This document shows positions 1 to 11,800 of a stretch of DNA of 64,000 bases, in pieces. A model generated the notes under the pieces. That model saw only the letters and a program-made list of their open reading frames with translations. It did no database searches and was not told the DNA's origin. Made by a program: the position numbers and the translations under genes. Source of the DNA: Kalmanozyma brasiliensis GHG001. Its lineage: Eukaryota; Basidiomycota; Ustilaginomycetes; Ustilaginales. The DNA lies in NCBI RefSeq assembly GCF_000497045.1, contig NW_015961959.1, positions 372,001-436,000 on the forward strand, read 5' to 3'. Every line of letters begins with the position of its first letter. The first letter of the stretch is position 1.

Positions 1-2076
1 GAGGGCCTGGTGCGTCTAGCGTGGCGAGCCTCCTTCGACGAGCGTGCATCGACGCGACTTTCAGGTCTGGGAGGCGCGCTTCGCAAGATCAAGAAGAGGA
101 AGGAGAGCAAGCTCCGTCTCAACAAGAAGGGTAACACAGCACTCAAGCGTCTCTCACGGACGCAACCGCCACTGGATCGCTCGGCGTCGGTGAACACGCA
201 GACCATGATGCTCGCGACGCTTGGCAAGGAGAGCTACTCGGGCGAAAACACACCAGCGATGCCCTCGTCGCCACGCAAGCTCAGCAGCTCGATGCCGTCC
301 ACCATGTCGATGAATCGCATGCCCATGCACTCTCGTCAGGCGTCGTATGCTTCGTATCTGGACAGCCAGCTGCAGGGCCGCAAGTCGCCCGCGGACATGC
401 TGGCCGATGGCAACAGTCCTTACTCGACCTATCTTCGAGGCGATCCACACGACGAAGGCTTCATCATGGCTGCACTACCACCCGCTCCTGGCAACGGCAG
501 GCCAGTGTCACCAAGACCCGTGTCGCCGCCTCCGCATTTGCATCAATGGGGTGGACGGCAGTCGCCCCCGCCTGCACAGCAGTCTGGATTCGTGCGAATG
601 GGCGGCGGTCGCGCTTCCGAAAATGCGCCGTACCAGGCGCTGCACGGTCACGGTCACGGTCACGGTCAACGTCCACTTGCCAGACCGCAGAGCAGCGGTA
701 GCGTCGAGCGCATGTCACCAACGCATCAGTTCCATTCGCTGCCGCCCCAACGCCGTCCGCGACCTTTGTCACAAAGCGCCATGGTCGAGTCGTACTTTGA
801 CAATCGTCGACCATCTTTCGACCCGGACGCCGGCATTGGGCTATCGAGCACCGAAGCTGCCGCCCGCAACGCTACGATACGTCGCTACTCGCAGGGCGCA
901 CAGCTGCGCGCTAGTCAATCGATTGCTGGTATGATGGCGGTCGACGAAGAAGGACAGCCGATCCAGCCGGCCAGCAAGAAGCAGAAGGGCAAGTTCTGGA
1001 AACGAGGCGGCGCACGTAGCGATTCGGACAGCGACGACGATGATGACGGAGGGTATGGTGCAGATGGCGCTGCAGCCTTCCGATCGCGTGGTGGCTGGCG
1101 AGGACTTAACAAGATGAGTGCCGCCATGAACAGTGTAGCTGCGCGACTCGGAGGCGGCAAGTCGGGAGGAGGGATCGCAGAGGAAGGAAACACGAGCCTG
1201 GAGCCTCCCGCCTCGGAAGCGGATGTGTCTGGCACAAGGCAAGGTGGTGGATTCGAGGTGGTGCGTCCGCAACGACCGAGGCGTAGTCTACCAGGCGTAG
1301 ACAGGGCGATGGACTCGACAGCGCTGGCAGCAGCGACGGCGAGCTCGAGGGCGGATGGTGCTGGACAGGCGCATCCGTCTCCCACGCCCACCGCCGTTCA
1401 GCGATTGAGCAGCACGGATGTGATGCCAGCCAGGAGTGGCAGCCGTGCCGGTCTATCCTCTGCTGCGGATGCGTATTCGATGCCTGCCTACGGATCGCAC
1501 CAGCAGCAGCTGGACGAGTTTGACGCGTCCTCCGGCACACTTCCTCCCGGCGCTGGTCAGCAAGCGCTGCTCCTGCCGTATCGGGCCCCGTCTCGGCCAA
1601 CATCGGCCATCATGTCCGCAAGCAACTCGAAGCCTCAAGTGAACGAGGACAGCTTCTGGGTCTCATCGAGCTCGCGGCCGCAGTCGCAGGCCTCGCGGCC
1701 GATCTCGTCGTCGTCGTCTCGCATGATGGCCGTCGCCCTCTCCTCAGGCGGTGAGACGCGCGACTCTCGCCAGCAGGTGTCGACCTCCTCGTCGCGTGGC
1801 AGGATCGCCGAGCCGATGCAGGCCGAAGTGGTCAATGCCGAAGAATCGTCGTCTTCGGCAGGAGGCACACCGCCTGTGGCCGCAGAGACGGCGACGGACC
1901 CGATGACGTTCTACGATGCTCAGGAGGAGGCGCCGATATTCGATGCGGATGGCAAGCTGATCACGTCTGCGATCAACTTTGATCGGCCAGCGTCGAGCAC
2001 TGCGGCGCCGATGGCGATGCAAAGGTCTGGCAGTGGTGCGCCGCAAGTGTGGGATGCTGCTCAGGCGTATAGATGA
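1..2076 (+). CDS. C-terminal part of an unidentified Ser/Pro/Gln-rich disordered protein (5' truncated)
   Basis: The reading frame is already open at base 1 and stops at TGA 2074-2076, so the true start lies left of the window; about 690 residues are visible. I recognise no domain. Near the visible N-terminus is a strongly basic patch (RKIKKRKESKLRLNKKG, about residues 25-45) that could bind membrane lipids or act as a nuclear signal. The rest is low-complexity Ser, Pro, Gln and Ala sequence with short acidic (SDSDDDDDGG) and His-Gly stretches, typical of an intrinsically disordered tail. A folded or membrane domain may sit upstream outside the window. Function unknown; confidence is high only that this is coding. 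Confidence 0.75.
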   Translation, partial: EGLVRLAWRASFDERASTRLSGLGGALRKIKKRKESKLRLNKKGNTALKRLSRTQPPLDRSASVNTQTMMLATLGKESYSGENTPAMPSSPRKLSSSMPSTMSMNRMPMHSRQASYASYLDSQLQGRKSPADMLADGNSPYSTYLRGDPHDEGFIMAALPPAPGNGRPVSPRPVSPPPHLHQWGGRQSPPPAQQSGFVRMGGGRASENAPYQALHGHGHGHGQRPLARPQSSGSVERMSPTHQFHSLPPQRRPRPLSQSAMVESYFDNRRPSFDPDAGIGLSSTEAAARNATIRRYSQGAQLRASQSIAGMMAVDEEGQPIQPASKKQKGKFWKRGGARSDSDSDDDDDGGYGADGAAAFRSRGGWRGLNKMSAAMNSVAARLGGGKSGGGIAEEGNTSLEPPASEADVSGTRQGGGFEVVRPQRPRRSLPGVDRAMDSTALAAATASSRADGAGQAHPSPTPTAVQRLSSTDVMPARSGSRAGLSSAADAYSMPAYGSHQQQLDEFDASSGTLPPGAGQQALLLPYRAPSRPTSAIMSASNSKPQVNEDSFWVSSSSRPQSQASRPISSSSSRMMAVALSSGGETRDSRQQVSTSSSRGRIAEPMQAEVVNAEESSSSAGGTPPVAAETATDPMTFYDAQEEAPIFDADGKLITSAINFDRPASSTAAPMAMQRSGSGAPQVWDAAQAYR
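643..666 (+). repeat. Hexanucleotide microsatellite (CACGGT)x4
   Basis: Four perfect tandem copies of CACGGT inside the first gene, encoding an alternating His-Gly run. In-frame six-base units can expand or contract without a frameshift. Confidence 0.9.
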
Positions 2077-4158
2077 TGATGGAACTCACTCTTTCTCTCT
2101 CACACACAATCAGCTTCTGATGTGACTATTTCATACATTGCAGGATTCGTTCTATGGACAATACTATTGCTTCACTCGCTTGCTTTGCAGCCAAATCGTC
2201 CATGGTGAGCGGGCGGAAGCTTCCGGACTCGAGCGAAAGGAAGTTGGCCGTTCCGGTTGAGCTTTGCAAGCGAGGAAACCGAAAACGCGGATTCTGCAGG
2301 TTCAGCAAGCGCGACAAGCCACCTTCTTGGGCACCCGCGGCTCTCGCGTGGTGGACTGGACCCTGGCTGTTGGCCGAGCCAACTCTCTTTCACAGTTTCA
2401 GCAGCCAAAATTGTGCGTTTTCATGCGTGCCTTAGCGACGCCCTAGCCGGGTATGGATCAAAGCGCGCATTGAGGTGGCTTCCAGCCTTGCCCATGTGAC
2501 CAGCTCAGAACGAGAGGGGGGGCGAGCGGTCCATATACAGTATCGTGGTGCGTTAGAATCGCAACTAAGGAGCGAGGGGCAAAGAGGTGGGCGACGAAGA
2601 AGCTTTCCAAAGGCAATGACCGGTTAGACCGATATCCTTTGTGTGCACTTGCCGGCCAAACGTCAAAAGACACCGACGAGGGCAAGCGAAGAAAGAGGCT
2701 TCTCGGCGGCTCTCCGGACACTCGTCTTCTACCGGCCAAAAAGAAGGAATCGAAAAATCTTGAGACAAGAAAGAATTTTTGGTGACCGTCCGTTGGCTGG
2801 GACCGGGCAAGTTGGAGACCGGTCACTTTGAGAGAGAAGCGGAAGCACAATCACGAGGCTCCCTCGTGAAACCACTGGCTAAGCCCTGACATCCCCGCGT
2901 TTCCTGGTTCGGAACGCAGAGCGACCGCTTTTCTCACGCCTTGTCAGTCATTGTCGGGTGCTCCCGTATTGGTCAGGCCTCTGTACGCTGCTGAGCATCT
3001 CAATCGGAAGAAGCGAAAGAAGAGCAGTGCGAGGCGTCTGTCGTGGGTGTCGGTGCTGAATCAGGAACACCTCGATCCTGGCACACCGGTCACCACGGGA
3101 GCGCCTCTCCAAAATCAACGGACGAGTCGGATCAGCTGTCCACTCGACTCAGCTACGCCTCTCGCCCACCCGTTACCACCGGAAAGCCAACCCACACTCA
3201 CTATTGCGCTTGTCCTTGCCGCTTGTGGTCGAGATTGAGTGAACAGCAGCCGATGTGACCGAACTCGCGGCTCACCAAGCTCGGCGACTTGCCATTCAAA
3301 CCTTCCGCTGCTGCGCTTTTGTTGCCGCTTGAGCCGATAGAGCCTGCCCACATCACACCGCTCCGTAGTCATCGGACCCACCTTCCCGTCGATTCACCAC
3401 CACCACCTCTGCCTCATCACCCTTCTCCAGAGGCGATCATACCCCGTCGCAGCACCGACTCTGGAATACCCCTGGAATCATCCGACGTGTCTCGAGGGCT
3501 CTTTGATCCATCTCATCTCGATTGGCGGAATCCGTCCGACTCCATTGATTAAGCATCGTCGTTGTCCACTTTGTCCGCCGTCTTCTTTATCAAATCGATC
3601 CTGCAGCCCTCCTCATCCCTGCGTTTGCCCCCGACGGAACTGCATCGCAAGCACGAGCCGACCCGCACGGCACGATCAGCCCGCTTCATTTCGTCTGTCT
3701 CTGCACCTTCGAGTCACTCGCACCGTATCCCACCTCCTGTTCAGCACCGGGAATCTCAGTCGCCTTAGTCGACGACCACGTTCAGCGGGCCGGACATCTG
3801 TCTCGACATTCCGCTCCAGCAGCCTGTACACGCACTGTGTTGGAGTAGGAAGCCGGCTCTCTGTCACCCCGATCGCGCGCTTCTCTGCAATACCTCGGCG
3901 GCACAACGACATTGCTCATGAGCAGTCTGCTTGTGTAGTCTGCTAGCTTCCATCCGACCCCCGATTGGGCGCACCTCATTTCTCTGCATCGACATGGTAG
4001 CATACCGCTGACTCGCAAGTCCTTATCCCTCTCCGGCTTCCCCCGGGCTTACTTGACCGGCACAACCTCGAGCCCTTTCATACTTGGCCACTCCGTCGAT
4101 CCTAGACACCGGCAACCTTCACATTCGCACGGATTCCCAGCATATCAGTCCCACCAAA
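2077..4158. other. 2.1 kb intergenic region; probable long leader of the Zn2Cys6 gene
   Basis: No reading frame here resembles a known protein; all are short and most depend on non-ATG starts. From about 3300 onward the + strand becomes pyrimidine-rich with many CACC/TCATC runs, which fits a long promoter and 5' leader for the downstream transcription factor. A small spliced gene or a noncoding transcript cannot be excluded. Confidence 0.5.
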
Positions 4159-7100
4159 ATGAATAGTCTCGCCGACGCCGCAGCTCAAGCTTCCGCAGCG
4201 GCGGCCGAGGCTGCAGCGGCTGCACGGCTCTCGGCACCCGCTTCCTCATCCATCGAAGCTTTCGACCGATCCGCTTCCTCTCAACCCTCCTATCCCAGGT
4301 CGGAGGGCTCTCACTCCACCAAAGAAGCTGGTTTGCCAGCCTCTCCCCCCTCTGATGCAGGCTCCCAAGGAGACATGACCAAAACCAGCGCCGACACTCC
4401 CCTTCGTCGTGCTCTCCTTGACTCGGAAAAGCCCGAGAAGCGTGGCTCCAATCTTGCCTGCTTGAAGTGCCGCGCCATCAAGGTCAAATGCTCTCGTGCC
4501 AACGTCGACGACGAGCGCTGCAAACGTTGCAATCGTCTCGATCTCGACTGCGAGTTCAAGGAGCATCATCGAGGCAGGAAACCCAAAAAGAGACCACGGA
4601 GCGAAGCCGACAGCACAGGAGGCGACGAGGAGGACCAGCTGGAGGACGACGAAGCCGCTTCCCTGTCGGGTAAGGCTCTTACCGCTTCTCCGGTTCGTGC
4701 TAAGGTACGAGAGCTCTCCCGTTCCCCTCCGACCGCTGGTCCAACTAGCACCAACCACCAGGAGCAACATCAGGCGTACTCCAAGACGGAACACAATCGC
4801 TTCGAGGCCAACGAGCCCGCACCAAAACTGCCCAGCCCGAAAGGATCGGTGCACGGAAGATGGTTCGGTCCTTACCTTCAGCCTATCCCTTCCTTCCAGG
4901 ACTCCCTCTTCCCTCGCAAAGCTGACTCGCGCTCTCAGCACCAGTCCAACGATCAAGCTCAACATGCTCAACCGTATCAGCACCGTTCCTTCCACCCAGA
5001 TCGTAGCCGCGAGCTGCCACCACTGACCATGCCGTCCTTGTCGTCGTCGTCTTCGCATCGCAACAGTCTGAATACCATCGACCAAGGCTCTCGTCCCTCA
5101 CTGTGGGACTCTGCACAGGGCAGCTCGCATCGTGTGCATCCTAGCACCGCGACTCTGTCAATGGCCTCCGACTTGCGCGACGACCCCGTGCGTCAGCATG
5201 TTATCAGCATGGACCAGGCTCACGAGCTCTTCGACTACTTCTTCGCAGAACTCAATCCTCCTCTCGCGCTCCTTGACGCCTCTCTGCATACCATCGACCA
5301 CTGTCGTCAGAACGCCCCGATTTTGTTCTCAACCATCCTCTCGGTAGCTTCGCGCTTCTTCCTGCCGCAGCATCATCGACAGTGTCACCGTATCGCCAAG
5401 TCAATCCTCAACCTTGCGGCCGCAGAAGAGATCTGCTCCATGGATCATATCCAGTCTCTGATCCTCGTCATCACATGGAAGGATGCCGGAGACCGCACGA
5501 TCGTGCGCAAAGCTTTCCGTGCGATCGGGTATGCCTACGAGCTGGGCCTTCACGCGACTTTCGAGTACGACGGGGCGGCTGAAGTCTCGGGAGGCAGTAG
5601 GGCCAACGAGAAAAGGTCCGACACTTTCTCGCTCCGCTCGCGCAAACGACTGGAGCGGGATCGTCAACGCACCTGGATCGTCCTCTGCCTCGTCCACGAA
5701 CTGGTTCGTCGAGACGATCGCAATACCAAGCCCCGTCCACGCACCATCCCACTCGACGACTATCCAGACCCGTACCTCTGGATCAAGCAAGCAGGTGATG
5801 TGCTTCTGCCCATCGACTCGAGACTCTGCTGGTCGCTCGACATGTCCATCTCCACCATTGAGAACGAGCCTTTCCTCGACCTCATCAATCGATCCGAAGA
5901 TGCGACTGCTTTCGGCGGCTTCTTCGATCGTTATCGAGGTCGGCTCGATATGCTCAGGAAGCGCTACTTTGATGTACGAGACGGCGTCTTCCATCCCAAG
6001 TTTCCTATGGACGAGTCAGCGGTCGCCGAGCTGCCCTACCTCGACGCTTTCCGTGACTTTTACATCTGCCAATCGACATGGCACTGGGCAGCGAAAGTAG
6101 CATCGCAGCGTCGTGCGAAGCGGAGCGAATTGGCGGAGCAGCAGGACAATGCTCGATCGGCATTCTGGTTTGCGCAGACGGTGGACGCAGCGATGCGAGG
6201 TATGCGCCTCTTTGCGTACAACGTGTGCAAGCCTGGCTACGTGCGCGTGGGTCACGACTATCTCGTCATCACGGCCAGCGAGATGATCAAGTGGTTCTAT
6301 CTGTACCGCGACCACCTCGACGCGTCGACCGTGACCGTCGGTGTCGAGTATCTGCGTGCTACCCTGCGCGAGTGCTCTCAGCCACAGCGACTTCCCTCAG
6401 GCGAGATTGTGGACACGGAACGAGAAGCACCCGGCTATCTGGTGCGCTTCCTCGGCGCCATCTTTGACGCCGGCCTCAATCGAAGCTTTGAGAAGGCACA
6501 GAGCCGCTTGACGGCCAATGTGGAGCTTTCCGAGTCCAAGGTTGACCACCATTGGAGTGATGCCGGTCGGAACCGGGCGCATTCGGTCGCCGCAGCAGAG
6601 GGGCGCGGCGAGGCTGAGCAGGGTGGTAGCAGTGGCATCAGTGGGTCAGCTACACGTCGACCACCTTGGGGAAGCGCTCACACTTCTTACCAGCTGCAGA
6701 CAGGAACCGCAGAAGCGGCAGATCGCTCGTCTCGGCGCGACGGCGCAGGTCCTCGGAAAGTACCCGGAGGCAGCCCGCCGTTCCGAGACATAGCTTCTGC
6801 AACAGCTCGCTACTCGACGGCGCCGTCTTTGCCTCGAGGTCGATCCGAGCTCGGTTCGAGCCGTATGGCGGCATCTTCCCCTGCTGGAGGCGTCACATCA
6901 TACGAGCGCGGAGGTGGCGTCAACCCCGACAAGTCACAAGCTTCGCCAGCCACCTTCGGTGCTCAGCAAGACGTTGCCATGGGCGCGCCCTACAACGCGA
7001 ACAACTCGGTGGCGCCTCACCCTGCGTACCTGGCTTCCCCTGGAGGTGCCTCTGGGACAGGCAACATGCATCAAGGGCTCGGCTCTGGCTTTGCCGTTCA

Positions 7101-7458
7101 GAACGCAAGCTCGCCGTGGTCCTCTGCTAGCACAGTGACACCTTCGTGGAGCAACAACAATCTCAACAGTGGCAGCATGTTGGCGTCAAGCAACGGCGGC
7201 GGGTTTGTCGACCTAGCCGCGGCTGCTACGGGAACTGACTTCAACGCTGCGATCGGTGGCCTTCCTGGTGCGTTCGCCAGCTCTGCTGCCACGAGTCAAC
7301 CCAAGATGGGTGTCAACAATGCTGCCACCAACGTCGTACCTTTGGCAGCCGACATTGGCAAGAACTCGATCGAGGGATTGGCAGCTTGCCTCAACACGCG
7401 CGATCTGACGTACTGGCAGGATATCCTCGGATTTGATCTGGCCACGCCGGCTGTCTAG
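4159..7458 (+). CDS. Zn(2)Cys(6) fungal transcription factor
   Basis: Sequence-specific nuclear regulator of about 1,099 residues. A binuclear zinc cluster with spacing CX2CX6CX9CX2CX6C is visible at residues 101-131, followed by a basic linker (HHRGRKPKKRPR). A fungal-specific transcription factor homology region follows at about residues 350-700 (starting around HVISMDQAHELFDYFF; later VITWKDAGDR and the GYAYELGLH helix). The long C-terminal tail is rich in Ser, Gly and Ala and ends in an acidic/hydrophobic segment. I chose the ATG at 4159 (context CCAAAATGA); the frame is open upstream but has no earlier ATG in view. No intron is needed. Target genes cannot be inferred; the overall architecture is like regulators of the Aro80/PriB type, but orthology is untested. 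Confidence 0.9.
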   Translation: MNSLADAAAQASAAAAEAAAAARLSAPASSSIEAFDRSASSQPSYPRSEGSHSTKEAGLPASPPSDAGSQGDMTKTSADTPLRRALLDSEKPEKRGSNLACLKCRAIKVKCSRANVDDERCKRCNRLDLDCEFKEHHRGRKPKKRPRSEADSTGGDEEDQLEDDEAASLSGKALTASPVRAKVRELSRSPPTAGPTSTNHQEQHQAYSKTEHNRFEANEPAPKLPSPKGSVHGRWFGPYLQPIPSFQDSLFPRKADSRSQHQSNDQAQHAQPYQHRSFHPDRSRELPPLTMPSLSSSSSHRNSLNTIDQGSRPSLWDSAQGSSHRVHPSTATLSMASDLRDDPVRQHVISMDQAHELFDYFFAELNPPLALLDASLHTIDHCRQNAPILFSTILSVASRFFLPQHHRQCHRIAKSILNLAAAEEICSMDHIQSLILVITWKDAGDRTIVRKAFRAIGYAYELGLHATFEYDGAAEVSGGSRANEKRSDTFSLRSRKRLERDRQRTWIVLCLVHELVRRDDRNTKPRPRTIPLDDYPDPYLWIKQAGDVLLPIDSRLCWSLDMSISTIENEPFLDLINRSEDATAFGGFFDRYRGRLDMLRKRYFDVRDGVFHPKFPMDESAVAELPYLDAFRDFYICQSTWHWAAKVASQRRAKRSELAEQQDNARSAFWFAQTVDAAMRGMRLFAYNVCKPGYVRVGHDYLVITASEMIKWFYLYRDHLDASTVTVGVEYLRATLRECSQPQRLPSGEIVDTEREAPGYLVRFLGAIFDAGLNRSFEKAQSRLTANVELSESKVDHHWSDAGRNRAHSVAAAEGRGEAEQGGSSGISGSATRRPPWGSAHTSYQLQTGTAEAADRSSRRDGAGPRKVPGGSPPFRDIASATARYSTAPSLPRGRSELGSSRMAASSPAGGVTSYERGGGVNPDKSQASPATFGAQQDVAMGAPYNANNSVAPHPAYLASPGGASGTGNMHQGLGSGFAVQNASSPWSSASTVTPSWSNNNLNSGSMLASSNGGGFVDLAAAATGTDFNAAIGGLPGAFASSAATSQPKMGVNNAATNVVPLAADIGKNSIEGLAACLNTRDLTYWQDILGFDLATPAV

Positions 7459-8836
7459 GCAGATGGCTGTCCCATGCAATTGCATGCTCATGATACCCAG
7501 GACCTTTCTCGCGTCCGATCCGCCTGCTGCGACGATCTCTGAGCAAACTACGAATGATGAGGACGAACGCTTGATGATTCAGGAAGGCTGAGATCTCGGG
7601 AAATTCCTGCAGGTCGACTTTGCCTGCCGCTGCAGGGCGTTTGACGGGGAACACGAGAGGTGGGACTGCATGTCAGGTGAGCTTTCAGACGCAAGTTCTC
7701 TTGCACAGGCCAGCAGGAAAGGCCAATTTTGCGGGGATTTAGAGAGGCAGGGTATTTTTAAGCTGGCGTTTCTGGGCGCGCCTGTCATGCAGGCTGACCT
7801 GCAAACAAAAAGAGACGGCGGGGCAATGTGGGTCGCGGCCGGTTCAGCTTTGTGGCACGTTGCTCTTCCGCTAGCACCTACATCATGCCACACTGAGAAC
7901 CTTGTGTTACATGCTGACCGGGACCGCCCAAAGCCCCCCGGGCGGCCGTGGTCGACATGTGATACACTGGAGACGGGTCCCTGCTGGCTGGCGGGTCGAC
8001 GCGGGGACAGCAGGGTGGTAGGGTTCGAGGGTTTACTGCAAGGTGCATCCTCGGCTATGTGTGCGGGCGTCCAAGGTTTCCACCCAGCCATACGCTCTTT
8101 ACGCGAAACAACAGCTCAGTCTTGCTGCCACCCGTCTTGCAGCCAGCTCCATCCGTCTCGGCCTTGATCTCGTTCGTCTGTTGTGGTTCAAAGACATAGT
8201 TCATAATCGTACACAGCCTTGACTTGACAGAAAAGCCCATGCCCTGCTCACGACCAAACGGACGGATCTTCTTGAGCGCGAACAAAGCCGCACGCTTGGA
8301 TCACACTCGGACTCGATCCGCTTTACGAAAAGGAACTGACGTGCAAAGGCCATCAGACTGTGAAGCGGAGAGCGAAATGGGGACGGAGCGGGGCGTGCAT
8401 GGCTGCGTGAAATGACGGCTCGAGCAGCTGAGTGAGAGGCTCGTCGAATATGCACTGGACCAGTCTAGAGAGCTGACAGCCGCCTCCTTCGTCATTTTAT
8501 TGATTTTGCGCCTTTTTCTCTCCGCGCTCTCCGCACGCAGAACGGAAGCAGAGGTGACGGAGTGAGTGAAAGCGCATGCCGCTGCTTGCTGCTGCTGCTG
8601 CCAGTCAGTGAATCGCAGGCAATCAACGGCCAATCAGCTTCCCCACTTTTACGTGTCCTCCCCTTCCCTCCCACACCTTCTTTCGTCATCCCCACATTCA
8701 GGCCCCTCGATCCTGATCGCCACAACCACCACCTCCTCCTCCTTTGTGACCGTGCCGATCATCTATATCGTCGAGGCCATCCGCTCGGTCTCCCCACATC
8801 GTGTCCTGACCCAAACTCGCATCCACCACGCTTGAC
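7459..8836. other. 1.4 kb intergenic region, 3' of the Zn2Cys6 gene and promoter of the IML2-like gene
   Basis: Only short, unconvincing reading frames. The last ~200 bases before 8837 are C/T-rich (CCTCC, CCACC runs), as in the leaders of several genes here. No RNA gene or repeat recognised. Confidence 0.5.
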
Positions 8837-11800
8837 ATGACCGCTGCCGTCCTCAAGATGAACCAGGACCAGCCCTCTTCACGCATGTCCGTCTCGGGCA
8901 GCCGCAGGAGTATCCTTGCTGGCATCGGTGCTGACATCTCCAAGTACAGCGGCAGCAACGGCGCTGCCAACGGTGACAACGCTTCTGTCAACGGCGATGC
9001 ATCCAGCTTCAACCAGCACCCCATTCCTGTCTCCAACACCGATGCGCTCCTTCGCAGGCGTGGCAGTTCCGTCGAGCCCGTCAGCCCCAAGTCCAGTGTC
9101 AAGGGACGTTCTCAGCGAAGCACTTCCATGGCTTCTCGCAGTCAAGGATCAAACGACGACGGCTACCTTGCCCCTGCTATTCCCGGCGCTGGAACAGGCA
9201 CATTCGGTCGATCCAGAACTTTCTCCGCTGCCAGCCTCGGCCTCAAGAAGAGCAACTCCAACATGTCCCAGAGCGATGCTCGCTCCATCGACTCGCGTAA
9301 GGGCTCGTCTGGCAACAGCTTTGTCAACCTGATGCGCAACCGCAGCCGCAACTCGTCTTCCACCAACCTCACCGTGCCCGACCAAGCAGACTCTTCCTAC
9401 GTCGAGAAAAGCTCTGACAGCAGGATGCGACGCTTTAGCACGGCATCGCGTAAGATGAGCCTCAAAGGACTCGGAACCCGCTCCAGCTCCAACTCGATTA
9501 GCAACGGCTTCTACGACGAGCCTCAGCAGCTGTCGCCGGAGACTTCCCAACCTGCTGTCTATCCCGCCGGTGCGCCCGTCGAGGGCTACAAGCCTGTCGC
9601 TGTGGCAAACGTCAACGGCGTCAACTCGGGCCGAAGCAGGAAATTCAGCAGATCCGCAAGTTCTAGCGCTGTTCCGCGCGTTTCCACGGACCAAGCCAAT
9701 GGCAATGGCAACCGCGAAAGCTCGCCCGTCAGCCCGGCTGCAGACCCATACGCAAAGGCGGACGGTCTGTTGGCTCGTGCCAACTCCAGAAGGTCCACGA
9801 GCACTTCGCAACCTCGCGCCTCGACGCAGAACCGCTCGCGTGGGGCGTCCGCCCCTCCCGCTACCGAGACTACCGCTGACACCTCGGCCAGCAAGAAGGG
9901 CTTCTTCTCTTCCACCACCGCCAAGGTCACCGGGGCAGCCGGTGCTGGTGGTGCGGCATTCGCGGGCCTGGCTCGTAGAAAGTCGTCCCGCAGCGTCCAG
10001 GAGGACGAGGCCAATGGCAAGCCCAATGGTATGGCTGCCGCTCACTCGGACCAGGAGAGCAGCGAGAGCGAGGAGGAAGAGTCGTCGGAAGAGGAGCAGG
10101 CGCCACCCAAACGCAACGCTCAGCCCATCAAGGGTCGCAACGGCGCCGCTGCTGCTGCCGCTGGCTCCAGCGAGGACGACGACAGCGAGTCCGAGGAGGA
10201 CAGCGAATCTTCTGAGGAAGAGTCCTCGGAAGAGGAGCAGGCACCAGCCAAACGCAATGCTCGGCCCGTCAAGGGCCGTGGCGGTGCCGCTGCTGCTGTC
10301 GTTGCTTCCAGTGACGACGAGGGCAGCGACGACAGCTCGGACGACGATTTCCAGGACGCTCCCCTCGCTGACATCTCCGAAGGCGAGGAAGACGAGGAGG
10401 ACGATCATGACCACCGAGGCGCCAAGGCTGGTGCCGCTGGTGCGGTCGGTGCTGTTGTCGGTGCTGGTGCGGCGGCCAGCCACCGTCGCAAGAAGTCTGG
10501 CTCTGCCGGTCGAAACGTGCCCAACGGCGATGCTGGCCGGTCTAGCTACAAGCCAAAGGGTACCGCTGGCGCTACTCGTCGTGCCGGGCCGCCTACGGAC
10601 ACTTCCGCTCCCGGTCAGGCCTCTACCTCGTCCAACGACACGCGTGCTCGCTCCGACCTCACCCAATCCGTCAAGGACAAGGCCGCCCGTGTGGCCAAGC
10701 TCACCGCCGCCGACGTGGCCTGCGACTCCAAGCAGCTGCACGAGGACATTCAGATGGCCCACAAGGCACTCAACCTCTTCCTCAACTCGCGCATGATCGA
10801 AGCCGAGCGCATCGTCGAGGAGTATGCCGACAGCCGTCTCTACTACGCACTCGGTTACGCGCTCATCGCCACCATCAAGGGCTTCATGACGTTCGAGCCC
10901 GCGGATCTGGCCATCGCCATCTCGCTGTGCAAGGACGCCATGACCATCGCTCACTTGATGAGGAAGCCGACCAGCGCCGTCGGCAACTTTGGCCGCTTCG
11001 TTAGGGGTACCGGCCAGAGTCCGAGCGCGCTCGCAGGCATGAACGAGGTGCAGCGACACGCCGAGCTGGTTTACGCCGAGACCATGCTTCTGAAGGCGGT
11101 GTTGGGTATCGCGTACGCCGGTGACTTCTTCGCCTTTGTCTCGGAGGCGCTCAACATGAGGAACGCCTACGGCATCTACAGGTCGCTCCAGAAATACGTC
11201 GAGTGGACCGAGGAGAAGAACGAGTCGCTCGACGAGGACTTCAAGAGCGGTGTCTACCTGGGCAACGGTTTGATCAGTATGATCTTGGGTCTCGTGCCCG
11301 GCAAGGTGCTCAAGATCATGGAGGTGTTCGGCTACACCGGTGACACGGCCTGGGCCATGAAGACGCTCAGCAAGGCGGGCCAGTGGAGCGACAACCCCAA
11401 GCAGACCAAGCCAGGCATGCCTCTCAAGCAGGAAGGCGTGCGTCGTGCCGTCTGCGACATGTCGATGCTCGCTTACCACTTGGTCATCTCGACCTTCATT
11501 CCCGTCACTGGTGTCGACATCGAATTCGCCGACAAGATCCTGCACTACAACCTCAAGCGATTCCCCGAAGGTGTCTTCTTCCTCTACTTCTCGGGCCGAC
11601 TCTACTCGACGCAGGCGCTGGCGGAGAAGGCCATCACGCAGTTCGAGACGGCGCGGGACGTCCAGAAGGAGTACGTGCAGCTCAAGCACATTTGCGTGTG
11701 GGACCTCTCGCTCTGCAACATGTCGCTCTGCAAATGGAAGGAGGCGCACGACCAGTTCACCATCCTCGCCGAGGAGAACAACTGGTCCAAGGCGGTGTAC

